A stretch of DNA of 64,000 nucleotides from Carex sylvatica. Taxonomy: Eukaryota > Streptophyta > Magnoliopsida > Poales > Cyperaceae. Made by a program: the position numbers and the translations under genes. The notes below the pieces were generated by a model. The model saw nothing but the letters and a program-made list of their open reading frames with translations. It searched no databases and was not told where the DNA came from. Below are positions 10,957 to 23,875 of this stretch, piece by piece. How positions within the stretch are numbered: the stretch's first letter is position 1; each line of letters begins with the position of its first letter. The stretch spans positions 434,001 through 498,000 of the forward strand of contig CAXKVR010000036.1 in NCBI GenBank assembly GCA_964058845.1, given 5' to 3'.

Positions 10957-12070
10957 TGTTGGCTTTTGGGAGCCCTCGACTTATATGTTTGACTAGATTT
11001 GTAAAACATACATAATTGCATTTTACAATTTTTCTTCTTGAGTATCTGTGCAGGTTCATGACAAGTGAAGGATTAGTAATTACAAATCAAGGATGAATTA
11101 ATACATTGCAACACAACATCATGGATGTAGTCATGAAGCACAAGATACTGGATATAAAAAGTATTAACTCAAGATTAAGGATAACGTATATATAAGATTG
11201 GTAAAATAAGCTTGAGATTGACCTAAGTGAAGCCTACTGTTGTCAAGGTCCAGTGACCGTGATAACGGAATAAATACATCATGTACAAATCCCGTGACAC
11301 ATAAAATAGGATTTAGCGTCACCACATCATGTACAAATCCTTCCAGAGGATTACCGTTGTGGGGACCATTGTCACGGTCATCTACTGTGATCAACAATGA
11401 CCACCATTATACTCCAAACCACTCAGATTGACCTACCGTTGTGACGGTCCCCTGTATCGTTACAAAGGTCAGCACCACTTACTTTTTTTTTATCATCTCT
11501 CTATAAATAGAAGCTATACCAAGATTTGGAGTATTACTCTAGCTGCCTCCAACTTCAATATTTCGTATTTACAGATCTATAGAAAGCCATTGTTGCTTGT
11601 GCACTCCAACTTCAATATACACAATCAATCTCAAGCTTATTCAATCAATCAACCAACTCTTAGAGTGAGCCTGTATGATTGAATCATTTACTACCTCGAC
11701 TTTGTGCTCACCTTGCAATCTTTGAAGTCCTTGCGACTCAGATTGTGTTGTTAGGGCCATGTGACTTCCCAGAAGAATTGTAAGGGCTCACTAGTTCCAT
11801 CTTGTACTCCTTTCTCATTGGGTAAAGAAAAGCGCGCCATCTAGAAGGTCGCGAGCCCCGGAGACATAGGCGTTAGTGCCGAACTCCTTAAACAGCTCTC
11901 GTGTCAAGTGTCTCTAAACTCTACTATTTACTTTAGTTTTTTTATGTTTAGTTTAGGACAAATTTATTTTAGTTTTCGCCAAGAATAACTCACACGTTAG
12001 AGTATTATAACTTAGGCCAAAAATATAAAAATGCCTATTCACCCCCCTCTAGGTGCCTTTGAGACCAATA
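10957..12070 (+). repeat. 3' LTR of the gag-only element
   Basis: 1,114 bp, longer than the 5' LTR mainly because of an extra stretch near 11908-11990. It is preceded by the purine-rich tract AAAAGAGAGAGAT, which serves as the polypurine tract. A second tract, AAAAAGGGGGAGAGAT, lies about 170 bp further upstream (near 10774-10790). Confidence 0.88.
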
Positions 12071-12116
12071 ATTACAACCCTAATACTCGAATTCAAGGTG
12101 TTTGCAGTACTCTAGT
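12071..12116. repeat. 46-bp satellite remnant between two insertions
   Basis: ATTACAACCCTAATAC, then TCAAGGTGTTTGCAG and TACTCTAGT: just over half of an 81-bp unit, stranded between the gag-only element and the next insertion. It shows that both elements entered a pre-existing array. Confidence 0.85.
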
Positions 12117-14756
12117 TGTGACATTATGAATTTTAGAATCGTAAATTTAATTATAAATATAGAAAAACGGTTCAGTGCGGATGGATGACCCGCACTGCGG
12201 GTGGCTTCAACCGCACTGGGACAATTTCCTTAACGAATTTCTGCAATTTTCTCTGGGTGCGGATGGAAGTGCGGATGGGCATCCGCAGTGCGGGTGAGTT
12301 CTGTACTCTTCTGAAATTTTCGCTAAGTCCTGAATGCGGATGGTATCATCCGCACTAGCCTCAATGCGTCCGCACTAGCCTCAGTGCGTCCGCACTAGGC
12401 TCGGACTTTTTTCTGCGCTGTGAGTGCGGCTGGACGGATCCGCAGTGCGGATTATTGGTCTGCACTGGGGTGTGTGTTTGCTATTTGCGCAGTAAGTGCG
12501 GCTGGATGGATCCGCAGTGCGGATGAGTGATCCGCACTAGTGTGTATTTTTGCTATTTTTGAGGGTTATTTTGCAAATTTCTAAATATTAATTAAAACCT
12601 TTCTTCTTATTATCATTCTACTGAAATAAAACTTTACATAAGGGCTTATTTGTGAAATTAAACATTTACATAAGGGCTTAATTGTGAAATTATCAAAGTT
12701 TGGTAATATTATGAAAATGGAGGGGTATATTGGCAAAATTCCAATTATTAAAACAAAACTCTTTCTTCTTCTTTCATTCCACCGAATTAATTGAAGAGGA
12801 ATTCGTGAGGTTAGGTTTAGGCCGAAGCAAAAAGGGAAAGAGAGAGAGAGAGAGAAATTGAGCGCAGAAACTGATCGAACTGACCGGAAAATCGAGATTC
12901 GAGCTGAATTGACGATCCTTGATCGATTAGAAAGCTTCAATTTGGTATATATTTCTCCCTGGTAATTTCTTGAAAAACCCTAATTTATTCGAGTTATTCG
13001 ATTTGTCATGATTTCGGTTGAAATTTGTAAACAGGGTTTCATAATCGAGTTCTAGCTCGATTAGTTGTTAATTTGTGATAATTGATACGATTTATCTTCC
13101 TTTTCTCTTGGAAACCCTAATTTCATTTGATTTGTTATATTTTGGTGAAATTCGAAGTCGAATTTGATTTGAAACGTTATAACTCGATAATCGGATTGAT
13201 TTGCTTGTGGAATTTGGAATTGAACTAGGGTTTTGGGGTTGGGTCGTAATGGAAATGAATTGTGACAGTTTCATGTGAAACTCGGGAAATTGTTGGAATT
13301 AATCGAGTTATAACTTCGTTAAAACATTCGATTCTTGTTATTTGGTTAAACCTACCAATTGAATTGGAATTCGAATTAGGGTTTGGTAATGGTATTAATT
13401 ATCGGATATTAATCGAACGCGTTAATCGAATTTAACGTGTAAAATAGGTGGTAATCATACGAGGCAAAGGATTTCTGGGTCGTTCGAGACGCCTGAGCCT
13501 TAGTCGAGCGTGCTATTACTCAGGTGCGGGGTTTCTGGACTTGTTTGATATTTTATATTCAGAAATTAAACTGTGTTTTGATTCATATGCATTGCATTGC
13601 CCAAATAAAGTGAAACTTGAATTGTTTTATCTGATTGATTTGCATGCTGGTATGGTTATTATTTGTGTTGATCTGAATGATCTGATTTTGGAATTAAAGT
13701 CACCGTGCTTTATATCACCATCGGTTGGTGGATATGGTATTATTGTCATCCACCGTGATGACGTCACTCAGGGAGTGAATCCGGATTTGTCAAGTCTATG
13801 CATGGACTGTGACGCCCAGTATTCTAAAGCTTTAGATCGTCTGGCCCTCGGCAGTTCCCAGTACCGGTTGGGACGAGGGGTAAGTGACTTTGTATTATGA
13901 TTTTGGTTATGGGTGACTGTGTATCGGAGGCATTACCCAGGGGGTATGCGTTTGGATGGTCATTTGGATTTATATGGATTTTCCGGATATGAATTTGGAA
14001 CCAGACTTTTAATTAAACAGTTAAGCCTGTAACTACAGATAAGTGTCATGAGAAAAGGTTTTACCTGGCGCAGCCGTCTGTAGGTGTCTGTAACCCTACA
14101 GATGAGTGGGAACGAATTGGGGTCCAGTTTGGTGGAACATCTGTAGTTACTACCAGATATTCTGAAATCGAGTTAAACCAAATATTGTGTGCTTGAATTT
14201 CATATTGGCAATTCCTGAACTGTGATTTCATTTGGATATATGTTGTCGGGTTTGTGCATTTATGTTTATATATGATTATAAACTGATCTGAGCTTTATTT
14301 GTGTTTACTTTTTGAATATAATCTTTGATTGCAAGTCCAGGGATGATTTGTGGCAATTTATCGCACTGAGAATTCAATTCTCATCCCCTCTTTTGGGTTA
14401 ATTTTTCAGGTACCGGTTCGGCGGATCCGAGAGAGACACGAGGTCGGTAGGCCTGGTTTCACCGTTGCTTAGCTTGTCTGGTATTTTGACATTAGAGACA
14501 TGTATATATTTATGTTTTGATTGTATATATATATATTCTCTATGTCATCCTGTGATGCGTATCCATCGAGATACGGGTTTTGTATGATATTACCTGACCA
14601 GTTGGGATTTGTGAACTGTTTTTCTTAGTTATTTGTTTGTTTGTTTGGTTGTGTTTTACTTTCTATTATATCGTAATTGCCTTGTAGGCATACGGGCAAC
14701 CGTATGTCTACGGCAGGAGGCACCTGTCGCGCCTCGTGGGGCCGCGGGGTGTGACA
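12117..14756. mobile_element. Putative solo LTR, family S copy C (2,640 bp)
   Basis: Starts TGTGACATT and ends GGGGTGTGACA, flanked by a perfect 5-bp duplication CTAGT (12112-12116 and 14757-14761), with satellite on both sides. No internal direct repeats, primer site or polyprotein are seen. It therefore reads as a single long LTR left after LTR-LTR recombination. Copies A (40393-42900) and B (43049-53183) share the same 3' half (landmarks AGGTGCGGGGTTTCTGGACT and GGTTGGGACGAGGGGT). The long GTGTGACA-type ends suggest a Ty3-gypsy chromovirus, but that is inference. The 453-base open frame at 13448-13900 lies within it and matches no known protein. Confidence 0.75.
12170..12540. repeat. Cluster of GTGCGGAT...ATCCGCAC hairpin motifs
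   Basis: The words GTGCGGATGG, CCGCACT and TCCGCA recur about fifteen times in alternating orientation and can form short stem-loops. The tract is much more GC-rich than its surroundings. A similar cluster is at 43140-43560 in copy B and is absent from copy A. Confidence 0.75.
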
Positions 14757-15180
14757 CTAGTAGTGCCTCCATATAGTAAGAGAAGGGGGTCGTTGTAGCC
14801 CACATACAACACTCTAATTGGAGGTGTTTGCAGCACTATAGTAGTGTCAAAATAAGACAAGAAAAGAGTACGGTTGCAACCCAAATACAACACTCCAATT
14901 GAAGGTGTTTGTAGTACTCTAGTAGTGTCTCTATATGGAAAGAGAAGAGGGTCGTTGCAACTCTAATACAAAACTCCAATTGAAGTTCATTGCAGCACAC
15001 TAGTAGTTTGCACTCTACTTGTGTCTCCATATATAGCAAGAAAAGATGTTTGCAACCCAAATACAACACACCAATTGAAGATGTTTGCACTCTACTTGTG
15101 TCTCCATATATAGCAAGAGAAGAGGGTGGTTGCAACCCTAATACAATAATTCAATTGAAGGTGTTTGCAACACCATAGCA
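14757..15180. repeat. 81-bp satellite array, A-type units right of the insertion
   Basis: About five units with the AGAGAAGAGGGT/TTGCAACCC core of the left block. The B-type core first appears near 15195. This is the continuation of 4938-6775 plus 12071-12116 before the two insertions. Confidence 0.9.
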
Positions 15181-15954
15181 GTGTCTTTAGATGGCAAGAT
15201 AATAGAGCATTTACAACCCTAATACAACACTCCAATTGGAGGTGTTTGGAGCACTCTAGTAGTGTCTCCATATGACAAGATAATATGACATTTACAACTC
15301 TAATACAATACTCTAATTGAAGGTGTTTGGAGCACTCTAATAGTGTCTCCGGATGGCAAGATAATACAACACTCCAATTGAAGATATTTCAAAGCACTCT
15401 ATATAGCAAGATAATATGATATTTACAACCCTAATGCAATACTCCAATTGAAAGTGTGTGGAGCACTATAGTAGTGACTTTATATAGCAAGATAATAGGG
15501 CATTTACAATCCCAATACAACACTCCAATTGGAGGTGTTTGGAGCACTCTAGTAGTTTATATGACAAGATAATAGTGAATTTACGACCCTTATACAACCT
15601 TCCAATTGATGGTGTTTCGAGCACTCTGGTTGTGTCTCCATATGACAAGATAATAGCACATTTACAACCCTAATACAACACTTCAATTGAAGGTGTTTGG
15701 AGCACTCTAGTTGTGTCTGCATATGACAAGATAATAGGGCATTTACGACCCTTATACAACCTTCCAATTGATGGTGTTTGGAGCACACTAGTAGTGTCTC
15801 GATATGACAAGATAATAGGGCATTTACAACCCTTACAACACTCCAATTGATCGTGTTTGTAGCACTATAGTAGCGACTCTATATAGCATGATAATAGAGC
15901 ATTTATAAACCTAATGCAACACTCCAATTGATGTTGTTTGTAGCACTCTAGTAG

Positions 15955-16660
15955 CGACTCTATATAGCAAGATAATAGGGCATTACAACCCTAATACAAC
16001 ACTCCAATTGAAAGTGTTTGGAGCACTCTAGTAGTGTTTCCATATGACAAGATAATAGGGCATTTACAACCCCAATACAACACTCCAATTGAAGGTGTTT
16101 GGACCACTCTAGTAGTGTCTCCATATGACAAGATAATAGGGCATTTACAACCCTAATACAGCACTCCAATTGATGGTGTTTGTAGCATTCTAGTAGTAAC
16201 TCTATATAGCAAGATAGGGCATTACAACCCTAATACAACACTCCAATTGAAAGTGTTTGGAGCACTCTAGTAGTGTTTCCATATGACAAGATAATAGGGC
16301 ATTTACAACCCCAATACAACACTCCAATTGAAGGTGTTTGGACCACTCTAGTAGTGTCTCCATATAACAAGATAATAGGGCATTTACAACCCTAATACAG
16401 CACTCCAGTTGATGGTGTTTGTAGCATTCTAGTAGTAACTCTATATAGCAAGATAATAGGGCATTACAACCCTAATACAACACTCCAATTGAAAGTGTTT
16501 GGAGCACTCTAGTAGTGTTTCCATATAACAAGATAATAGGGCATTTACAACCCCAATACAACACTCCAATTGAAGGTGTTTGGACCACTCTAGTAGTGTC
16601 TCCATATGACAAGGCATTTACAATCCTAATACAGCACTCCAATTAATGGTGTTTGTAGCA
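15955..16660. repeat. Three-unit higher-order repeat (~242 bp), three copies
   Basis: A trimer of 81-bp units starting near CTCTATATAGCAAGATAATA repeats at about 15955, 16197 and 16436 (spacings 242 and 239). The first unit of each trimer has GGGCATTACAACC (one T short), the second TAGTGTTTCCATAT, and the third GGACCACTCTAG. The third copy has a small deletion near 16613. Confidence 0.8.
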
Positions 16661-19600
16661 CTCTAGTAGTGTCTCCATATGACAAGATAATAGGGCATTT
16701 ACAACCCTAATACAGCACTCCAATTGATGGTGTTTGTAGCACTCTAGTAGTGACTCTATATAGTAAGATAATAGGGCATTTACAATCCTAATGCAACACT
16801 CCAACTAATGGTGTTTGTAGCACTCTAGTAGTGACTCGATATAGCAAGTTAATAGGGCATTAATACAACACTCCAATTGAAGGTGTTTGTAGCACTCTAA
16901 TAGTGTCTCCAGATGGCAAGATAATAGGGTATTTACATCCCTTATACAACCCTCCAATTGTTGGTGTTTCGAGCACTCTAGTAGTGTCTCCATATGATAA
17001 GATAATAGGGCATTTACAACCCTAATACAACACTCTAATTAAATGTGTTTGGAGCAATCTAGTAGGGTATGTATATAGCAATATAATAGAGCATTTACAA
17101 CCCTAATACAACACTCCAATTTAATGTGTTCGGACAACTTTAGAAGTGTCTCAATATGTCAAGATAATGTGGCAGTTACAACCCTAATAAAACACTCCAA
17201 TTGAAGTTGTTTCGAGCACTCTAGTGGTGACTCCATATAGCAAGATAAGAGAGCATGTACCACCCCCACACTCCAATTAATGGTGTTTGTAGCACTCTAG
17301 TAGTGACTCGATATAGCAAGTTAATAGGGCATTAATACAACACTCCAATTGAAGGTGTGTGTAACACTCCAATTGAAGGTGTGTCTTGCACTCTAATAGT
17401 GTCTCCAGATAGCAAGATAATAGGGTATTTACAACCCTTATATAACCCTCCAATTGAAGGTGTGTCTTGCAGTCTAATAGTGTCTCCAGATAGCAAGATA
17501 ATAGGGTATTTACAACCCTTATACAACAGTCCAATTGATCGTGTTGGTAGCACTCTAGTAGTGATATATAGAAAGATAATAGGGCATTTACAACCCTAAT
17601 GCAACCATCGAACTCATGCTGTTTGTAGCACTCTAGTAGTGACTCCATATGACAAGATAGTATGGCATTTACAATCCCAATACAACACTCCAATTGGAGG
17701 TGTTTGGAGCACTCTAGTAGTGTATATGACAAGATAATAGGGAATTTACGACCCTTATATACAACCTTCCAATTGAGGGCGTTTTTATCACTCTGGTAGT
17801 GTCTCCATATGACAAGATAATAGCACATTTACAACCCTAATACAACACTTCAATTGAAGGTGTTTGGAGCACTCTAGTTGTGTCTGCATATGACAAGATA
17901 ATAGGACATTTACGACCCTTATACAACCTTCCAATTAATGGTGTTTGGAGCACTCTAGTAGCGACTCTATATAGCAAGATAATAGGGCATTTACACCCTA
18001 ATACAACACTCCAATTGAATGTCTTTGGAGTAATCTAGTAGTTTCTATATATAGCAATATAATAGGGCATTTACAACCCCAATATAACACTCCAACTGAA
18101 CGTGTTCGGAGCACTCTACAAGTGTCTCAAGATGGCAAGATAATAGGGCATTTACCACCCTAATAAAACACTCCAATTGAAGTTGTTTGGAGCACTCTAG
18201 TGGTGACTCCATATAGCAAGATAAGAGGCCATCTACCACCCTAATACAACACTCCAATTGATGGGGTTTGTAGCACTCTAGTAGTGACTCGATATAGCAA
18301 GATAATAGGGCATTAATACACAACACCAATTGAAGGTGTTTGTAGCACTCGAGTAGTGTTTCCATATGACAAGATAATCGTGGTTTTACAATCCTAATAC
18401 AACATTACAGTTGATGGCGTTTCTAGTACTCTAGTAGTGTCTCCATATGACAAGATAATAGGGCATTTACAACCCTTATACAACCATCCAATTGATGGTG
18501 TTTGGAGCACACTAGTAGTGTCTCCATATGACAAGATAATAGGGTATTTACAACCCTTATACAACCCTCCAATTGATGGTGTTTCGAGCACTCTTGGAGT
18601 GTCTCCATATGACAAGATAATAGGGCATTTACAACCCTAATACAACAGTCCAATTGATCGTGTTTGTAGCACTCTAGTAGTGTCTCAATATATCAAGATA
18701 ATAGGGCATTTACAACTCTAATACAACACTCTAATTGATGGTGTTTGTAGTACATTAGTAATGACTCTATCGGGCAAGATAATAGTCGTTTTATAACCCA
18801 AACACAACAGTCCAATTGATGGCGTTAGTAGCACTCTGGTAGTGACTCTATATAGCAATATAATAGGGCATTTATAACCCTAATGCAACACTCCAACTGA
18901 TGTTTTTTGTAGCACTCTAGTGGTGACTCTATATAGCAAGATAATAGAGCATTTACAACCATAATACAACACTTCAATTGAAGGTGTGTGGAGCACTCTA
19001 GTAGCGTCTACATATGACAAGATAATAGTGGTTTTACAACCCTAATACAACACTCCAATTGAGGGCGTTTGTAGCACTGTAGTAGTGATTATGTATAGCA
19101 AGATAATAGGGCATTTACAACCCTTATACAACACTCCGATTGAAGGTGTTTGGAGCACTCTAGTTGTGTCTCCATTTGACAAGGTAATAGGACATTTACA
19201 ACCCCAATACAACACTCCAATTGAAGATATTTCAAAGCACTCTAGTAGTGACTCTATATAGCAAGATAATATGACATTTACAACCCTAACAAAATACCCC
19301 AATTGAAGGTGTTTGGAGCACTCCAGTAGTGTGTCTAGATGGCCACATGATACGGCATTTAAAATCCTAATACAACACTCCAATTGAAAGTGTGTGGAGC
19401 ACACTAGTAGTGTCTCCATATGACAAGATAATAGGGCATTTACAACCCTAATACAACACTCCAATTGATCGTGTTTGTAGCACTCCAGTAGCGACTCTAT
19501 ATAGCATGATAATAGAGCATTTACAACCCTAATGCAACACTCAATTTGAACGTGTTTGGAGCACTATAGTAGTGACTCTTTATAGCAAGATAATAGGGCA

Positions 19601-19738
19601 TTTACAACCCAAATAAACCACTCCAATTGATGGAGTTTGTAGCACAATAGTAGTGACTCTATATAGCAAGATAATAGTGGTTTTATAACCCTTATACAAC
19701 AGTCCAATTGATAGTGTTCAAACCACTCTAGTAGTGAC

Positions 19739-22700
19739 TCTATATAGCAAGGTAATAGGGCATTTACAACCCTAATGCAACACTCCTACTAATGGTGTTT
19801 GTAGAACTCTAGCAGGGACACTATAAATTAAGATAATAGGGCATTTACAACCCTAATACCACACTCCAATTGCATGTGTTTGGAGCAATATAGTAGTGTC
19901 TGTATATAGCAATATAATAGGGGATTTACAACCCTAATACAACACTCCAATTGAACGTGTTCGGAGCACTCTAGAAGTGTCCCAAGTTGGCAAGATAATA
20001 GGGCATTTACAACCTTAATAAAACACTCCAATTTAAGTTGTCTGGAGCACTCTAGTGGTGACTCCATATAGCAAGATAAGAGGGCATTTACCACCCTAAT
20101 ACAACACTCCAATTGATGGCGTTTGGATCACTCTAGTAGTGTCTCCATATGACAAGATAATAGGGTATTAACAACCCCAATACAACACTCCAATTGATCG
20201 TGTTTGTAGCACTCTAGTACGGACTTTCTATAGCATGATAATAAGGCATTTACAACCCTAATACAACACTCCAATTGGAGGTCTTTGGAGTAATCTAGTA
20301 GTGTCTGTATATAGCAATATAATATGGCATTTACAATCCTAATAAAACACTCCAATTGAAGTTGTTTGGAGCACTCTAGTTGTGTCTCAATTTGATAAGG
20401 TAATAGGACATTTACAACCCCAATACAATACTCCAATTGAAGATATTTCAAAGCACTCTAGTAGTGACTCTATATAGCAAGATAATATGACATTTACAAC
20501 CCTAACGAAATACTCCAATTGAAGGTGTTTGGAGCACTCCAGTAGTGTGTCTAGATGGCAACATTATACGGCATTTAAAATCCTAATACAACACTCCAAT
20601 TGAAAGTGTGTGGAGGACACTAGTAGTGTCTCCACATGACAAGATAATAGGGCATTTACAACCCTAATACAACACTCCAATTGATCGTATTTGTAGCACT
20701 CTAGTAGCGACTCTATATGCATGATAATAGAGCATTTACAACCCTAATACAACACTCCAATTGAACGTGTTCGGAGCACTATAGTAGTGACTATATATAG
20801 CAAGATAATAGGGCATTTACAACCCAAATAAACCTCTCCAATTGATGGAGTTTGTAGCACAACAGTAGTGACTCTATATAGCAAGATAATAGTGGTTTTA
20901 TAACCCTTATACAACAGTCCAATTGACGGCGTTTGTAGCACTCTAGTAGTGACTCAATATAGCAATATAATAGGACATTTACAACCCCAATACAACACTC
21001 CAATTGAAGGTGTTTGGGGCACTCTAGTCGTGTCTCCATATGACAAGATAATAGGGCATTTACGACCCTTATACAACACTCTAATTGAAGGTGTTTAGAG
21101 CACTCTACTATTTTCTCCATATGACAAGATAGTACGGCATTTACAACTCTAATACAACACTCTACATAGCAAGGTAATAGGACATTTACAACCCTAATGC
21201 AACAATCCTACTGATGGTGTTTGTAGCACTCTAGCAGGGACTCTATAAATTAAGATAATAGGGCATTTACAACCCTAATACCACACTCCAATTGCATGTG
21301 TTTGGAGCAATATAGTAGTGTCTGTATATAGCAATATAATAGGGGATTTACAACCCTAATACAACACTCCAATTGAACGTGTTCGGAGCACTCTAGAAGT
21401 GTCCCAAGTTGGCAAGATAATAGGGCATTTACAACCTTAATAAAACACTCCAATTTAAGTTGTCTGGAGCACTCTAGTGGTGACTCCATATAGCAAGATA
21501 AGAGGGCATTTACCACCCTAATACAACACTCCAATTGATGGCGTTTGGATCACTCTAGTAGTGTCTCCATATGACAAGATAATAGGGTATTAACAACCCC
21601 AATACAACACTCCAATTGATCGTGTTTGTAGCACTCTAGTACGGACTTTCTATAGCATGATAATAAGGCATTTACAACCCTAATACAACACTCCAATTGG
21701 AGGTCTTTGGAGTAATCTAGTAGTGTCTGTATATAGCAATATAATATGGCATTTACAATCCTAATAAAACACTCCAATTGAAGTTGTTTGGAGCACTCTA
21801 GTTGTGTCTCAATTTGATAAGGTAATAGGACATTTATAACCCCAATACAACACTCCAATTCAAGGTATTTCAAAGCACTCTATTAGTGACTCTATATAGC
21901 AAGATAATATGACATTTACAACCCTAACGAAATACTCCAATTGAAGGTGTTTGGAGCACTCCAGTAGTGTGTCTAGATGGCAACATAATACGGCAATTAA
22001 AATCCTAATACAACACTCCAATTGAAAGTGTGTGGAGGACACTAGTAGTGTCTCCATATGACAAGATAATAGGGCATTTACAACCCTAATACAACACTCC
22101 AATTGATCGTCTTTGTAGCACTCTAGTAGCGACTCTATATGCATGATAATAGAGCATTTACAACCCTAATACAACACTCCAATTGAACGTGTTCGGAGCA
22201 CTATAGTAGTGACTATATATAGCAAGATAATAGGGCATTTACAACCCAAATAAACCTCTCCAATTGATGGAGTTTGTAGCACAACAGTAGTGACTCTATA
22301 TAGCAAGATAATAGTGGTTTTATAACCCTTATACAACAGTCCAATTGACGGCGTTTGTAGCACTCTAGTAGTGACTCAATATAGCAATATAATAGGACAT
22401 TTACAACCCCAATACAACACTCCAATTGAAGGTGTTTGGGGCACTCTAGTCGTGTCTCCATATGACAAGATAATAGGGCATTTACGACCCTTATACAACA
22501 CTCTAATTGAAGGTGTTTAGAGCACTCTAGTAGTTTCTCCATATGACAAGATAGTACGGCATTTACAACCCTAATACAACACTCTACATAGCAAGGTAAT
22601 AGGACATTTACAACCCTAATGCAACAATCCTACTGATGGTGTTTGTAGCACTCTAGCAGGGACTTTATAATTTAATATAATAGGGAATTTACAACCCTAA

Positions 22701-23105
22701 TACAACACTCCAATGGAACATGTTCGGAGCAGTCTAGAAGTGTCCCAAGATGGCAAGATAATAGGGCATTTACAACCCTAATAAAATACTCCAATTTAAG
22801 TTGTCTGGAGCACTCTAGTGGTGACTCCATATAGCAAGATAAGAGGGCATTTACCACCCTAATACAACACTCCAATTGATTGCGTTTGGAGCACTCTAGT
22901 AGTGTCTCCATATGACAAGATAATAGGGTATTAACAACCCCAATACAACATTCCAATTGATCGTGTTTGTAGCACTCTAGTAGTGACTCTATATATCATG
23001 ATAATAGGGCATTTACAACCCTAATGCAACACTCCAATTGGATGTCTTTGGAGTAATCTAGTAGTGTCTGTATATAGCAATATCATAGGGCATTTACAAT
23101 CTTAA
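19739..23105. repeat. 1,422-bp higher-order repeat, two full copies plus a partial third
   Basis: The segments 19739-21160 and 21161-22582 are almost identical over their whole length, with every landmark offset by exactly 1,422 bp (for example CCTACT at 19785 and 21207). A third copy starts at 22583, lacks one 81-bp unit, and stays similar to about 23105. 1,422 equals 17 units of 81 plus 45, and a truncated unit (AATACAACACTCTACATAGC) sits at each junction. This looks like the scar of unequal crossing-over. Confidence 0.88.
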
Positions 23106-23875
23106 TAGAACACTCTAATTGAACGTGTTCGGAGCACTCTTGAAGTGTCTCAAGATGGCAAGATAATAGTGTATTTACAACTTTAATAAAACACTCCAAT
23201 TGAAGTTGTTTGGAGCACTCTAGTGGTGACTCCATATAGCAAGATAAGATGGAATGTACCACCCTAATACAGCACTCCAATTGATGGTGTTTGTAGCACT
23301 CTAGTAGTGACTCGATATAGCAAGATAATAGGGCATGAATACAACACTCCAATTGAAAATGTTTGAAACACTCTAGTAGTGACTCTATATTGCAAGATAA
23401 TAGGACATGTACAACCTTAATACAACACTCCAATTGATGGTGCTTGTAGCACTCTTAAAGTGACTCTATATAGCAAGATAATGTGGCATTTACAACCATA
23501 ATACAATACTCCAATTGAAGGTGTTTGTAGCATATTAGTAGCGACTCTATATAGCAAGATAATAGGGCATTTATTACCTTAATACAACACTCCAATTGAA
23601 GGTGTTTGGAGCACTCTAGTAATGTCTCCAGATGGAAAGATAATACGACATTTACAATCCTAATGCAATATAATAATTGAAGGTATTTGAGTCATTCTAG
23701 TGATGTCTCCAGATGGCAAGATAATATTTCATTTAGATCCCTAATACAACACTCCAATTGAAGGTGTTGGGAGCACTCTAGTGGTGTCTCCATGTGGAAA
23801 GATAATAGAACATTTAGAACCCTAATACAACACTTCAATTGAAAGTATTTGTAGCAGACAAGTAGTGTCTCCATA

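Larger units (their letters stand above)
6776..12070 (+). mobile_element. Gag-only copia-type LTR retrotransposon inserted in the array
   Basis: Two similar LTRs (6776-7818 and 10957-12070) begin TGTTGGCTTTTGGGAGC and end GACCAACA or, mutated, GACCAATA. The 5-bp target duplication is GTTAC at 6771-6775 and ATTAC at 12071-12075 (one mismatch), and satellite units continue on both sides. Just inside the 5' LTR is TAGTATTAGAGC, close to the initiator-Met tRNA primer site TGGTATCAGAGC. The internal region is only about 3.1 kb and holds a decayed gag frame but no recognisable protease, integrase, reverse transcriptase or RNase H. This matches the gag-only non-autonomous LTR elements known in plants. 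It could equally be an ordinary copia element that lost pol. Confidence 0.88.
15181..23875. repeat. 81-bp satellite array, inner block (B-type units)
   Basis: About 107 tandem units. The unit differs from A-type chiefly in its middle, which reads CAAGATAATAGGGCATTTAC instead of CAAGAGAAGAGGGTCGTTGC, and in TTTGGAGCACT or TTTGTAGCACT instead of TTTGCAGCACT. The period is 81 bp (for example CACTCCAATTG at 16081 and 16162). Several minus-strand frames, and one plus-strand frame, stay open over many units because 81 is a multiple of three. That gives 27-residue repeats rich in Cys and Leu (pattern LLECSKHLQLECCIRVVNAL), but different frames are open at once, which argues against coding. Higher-order repeats are listed separately. 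Confidence 0.93.

Noticed and set aside
13448..13900. 150-codon plus-strand open frame in putative solo LTR C as a gene
   Set aside because: It lies wholly inside the LTR copy. The aligned parts of copies A and B do not keep the frame, and the translation resembles no known family.
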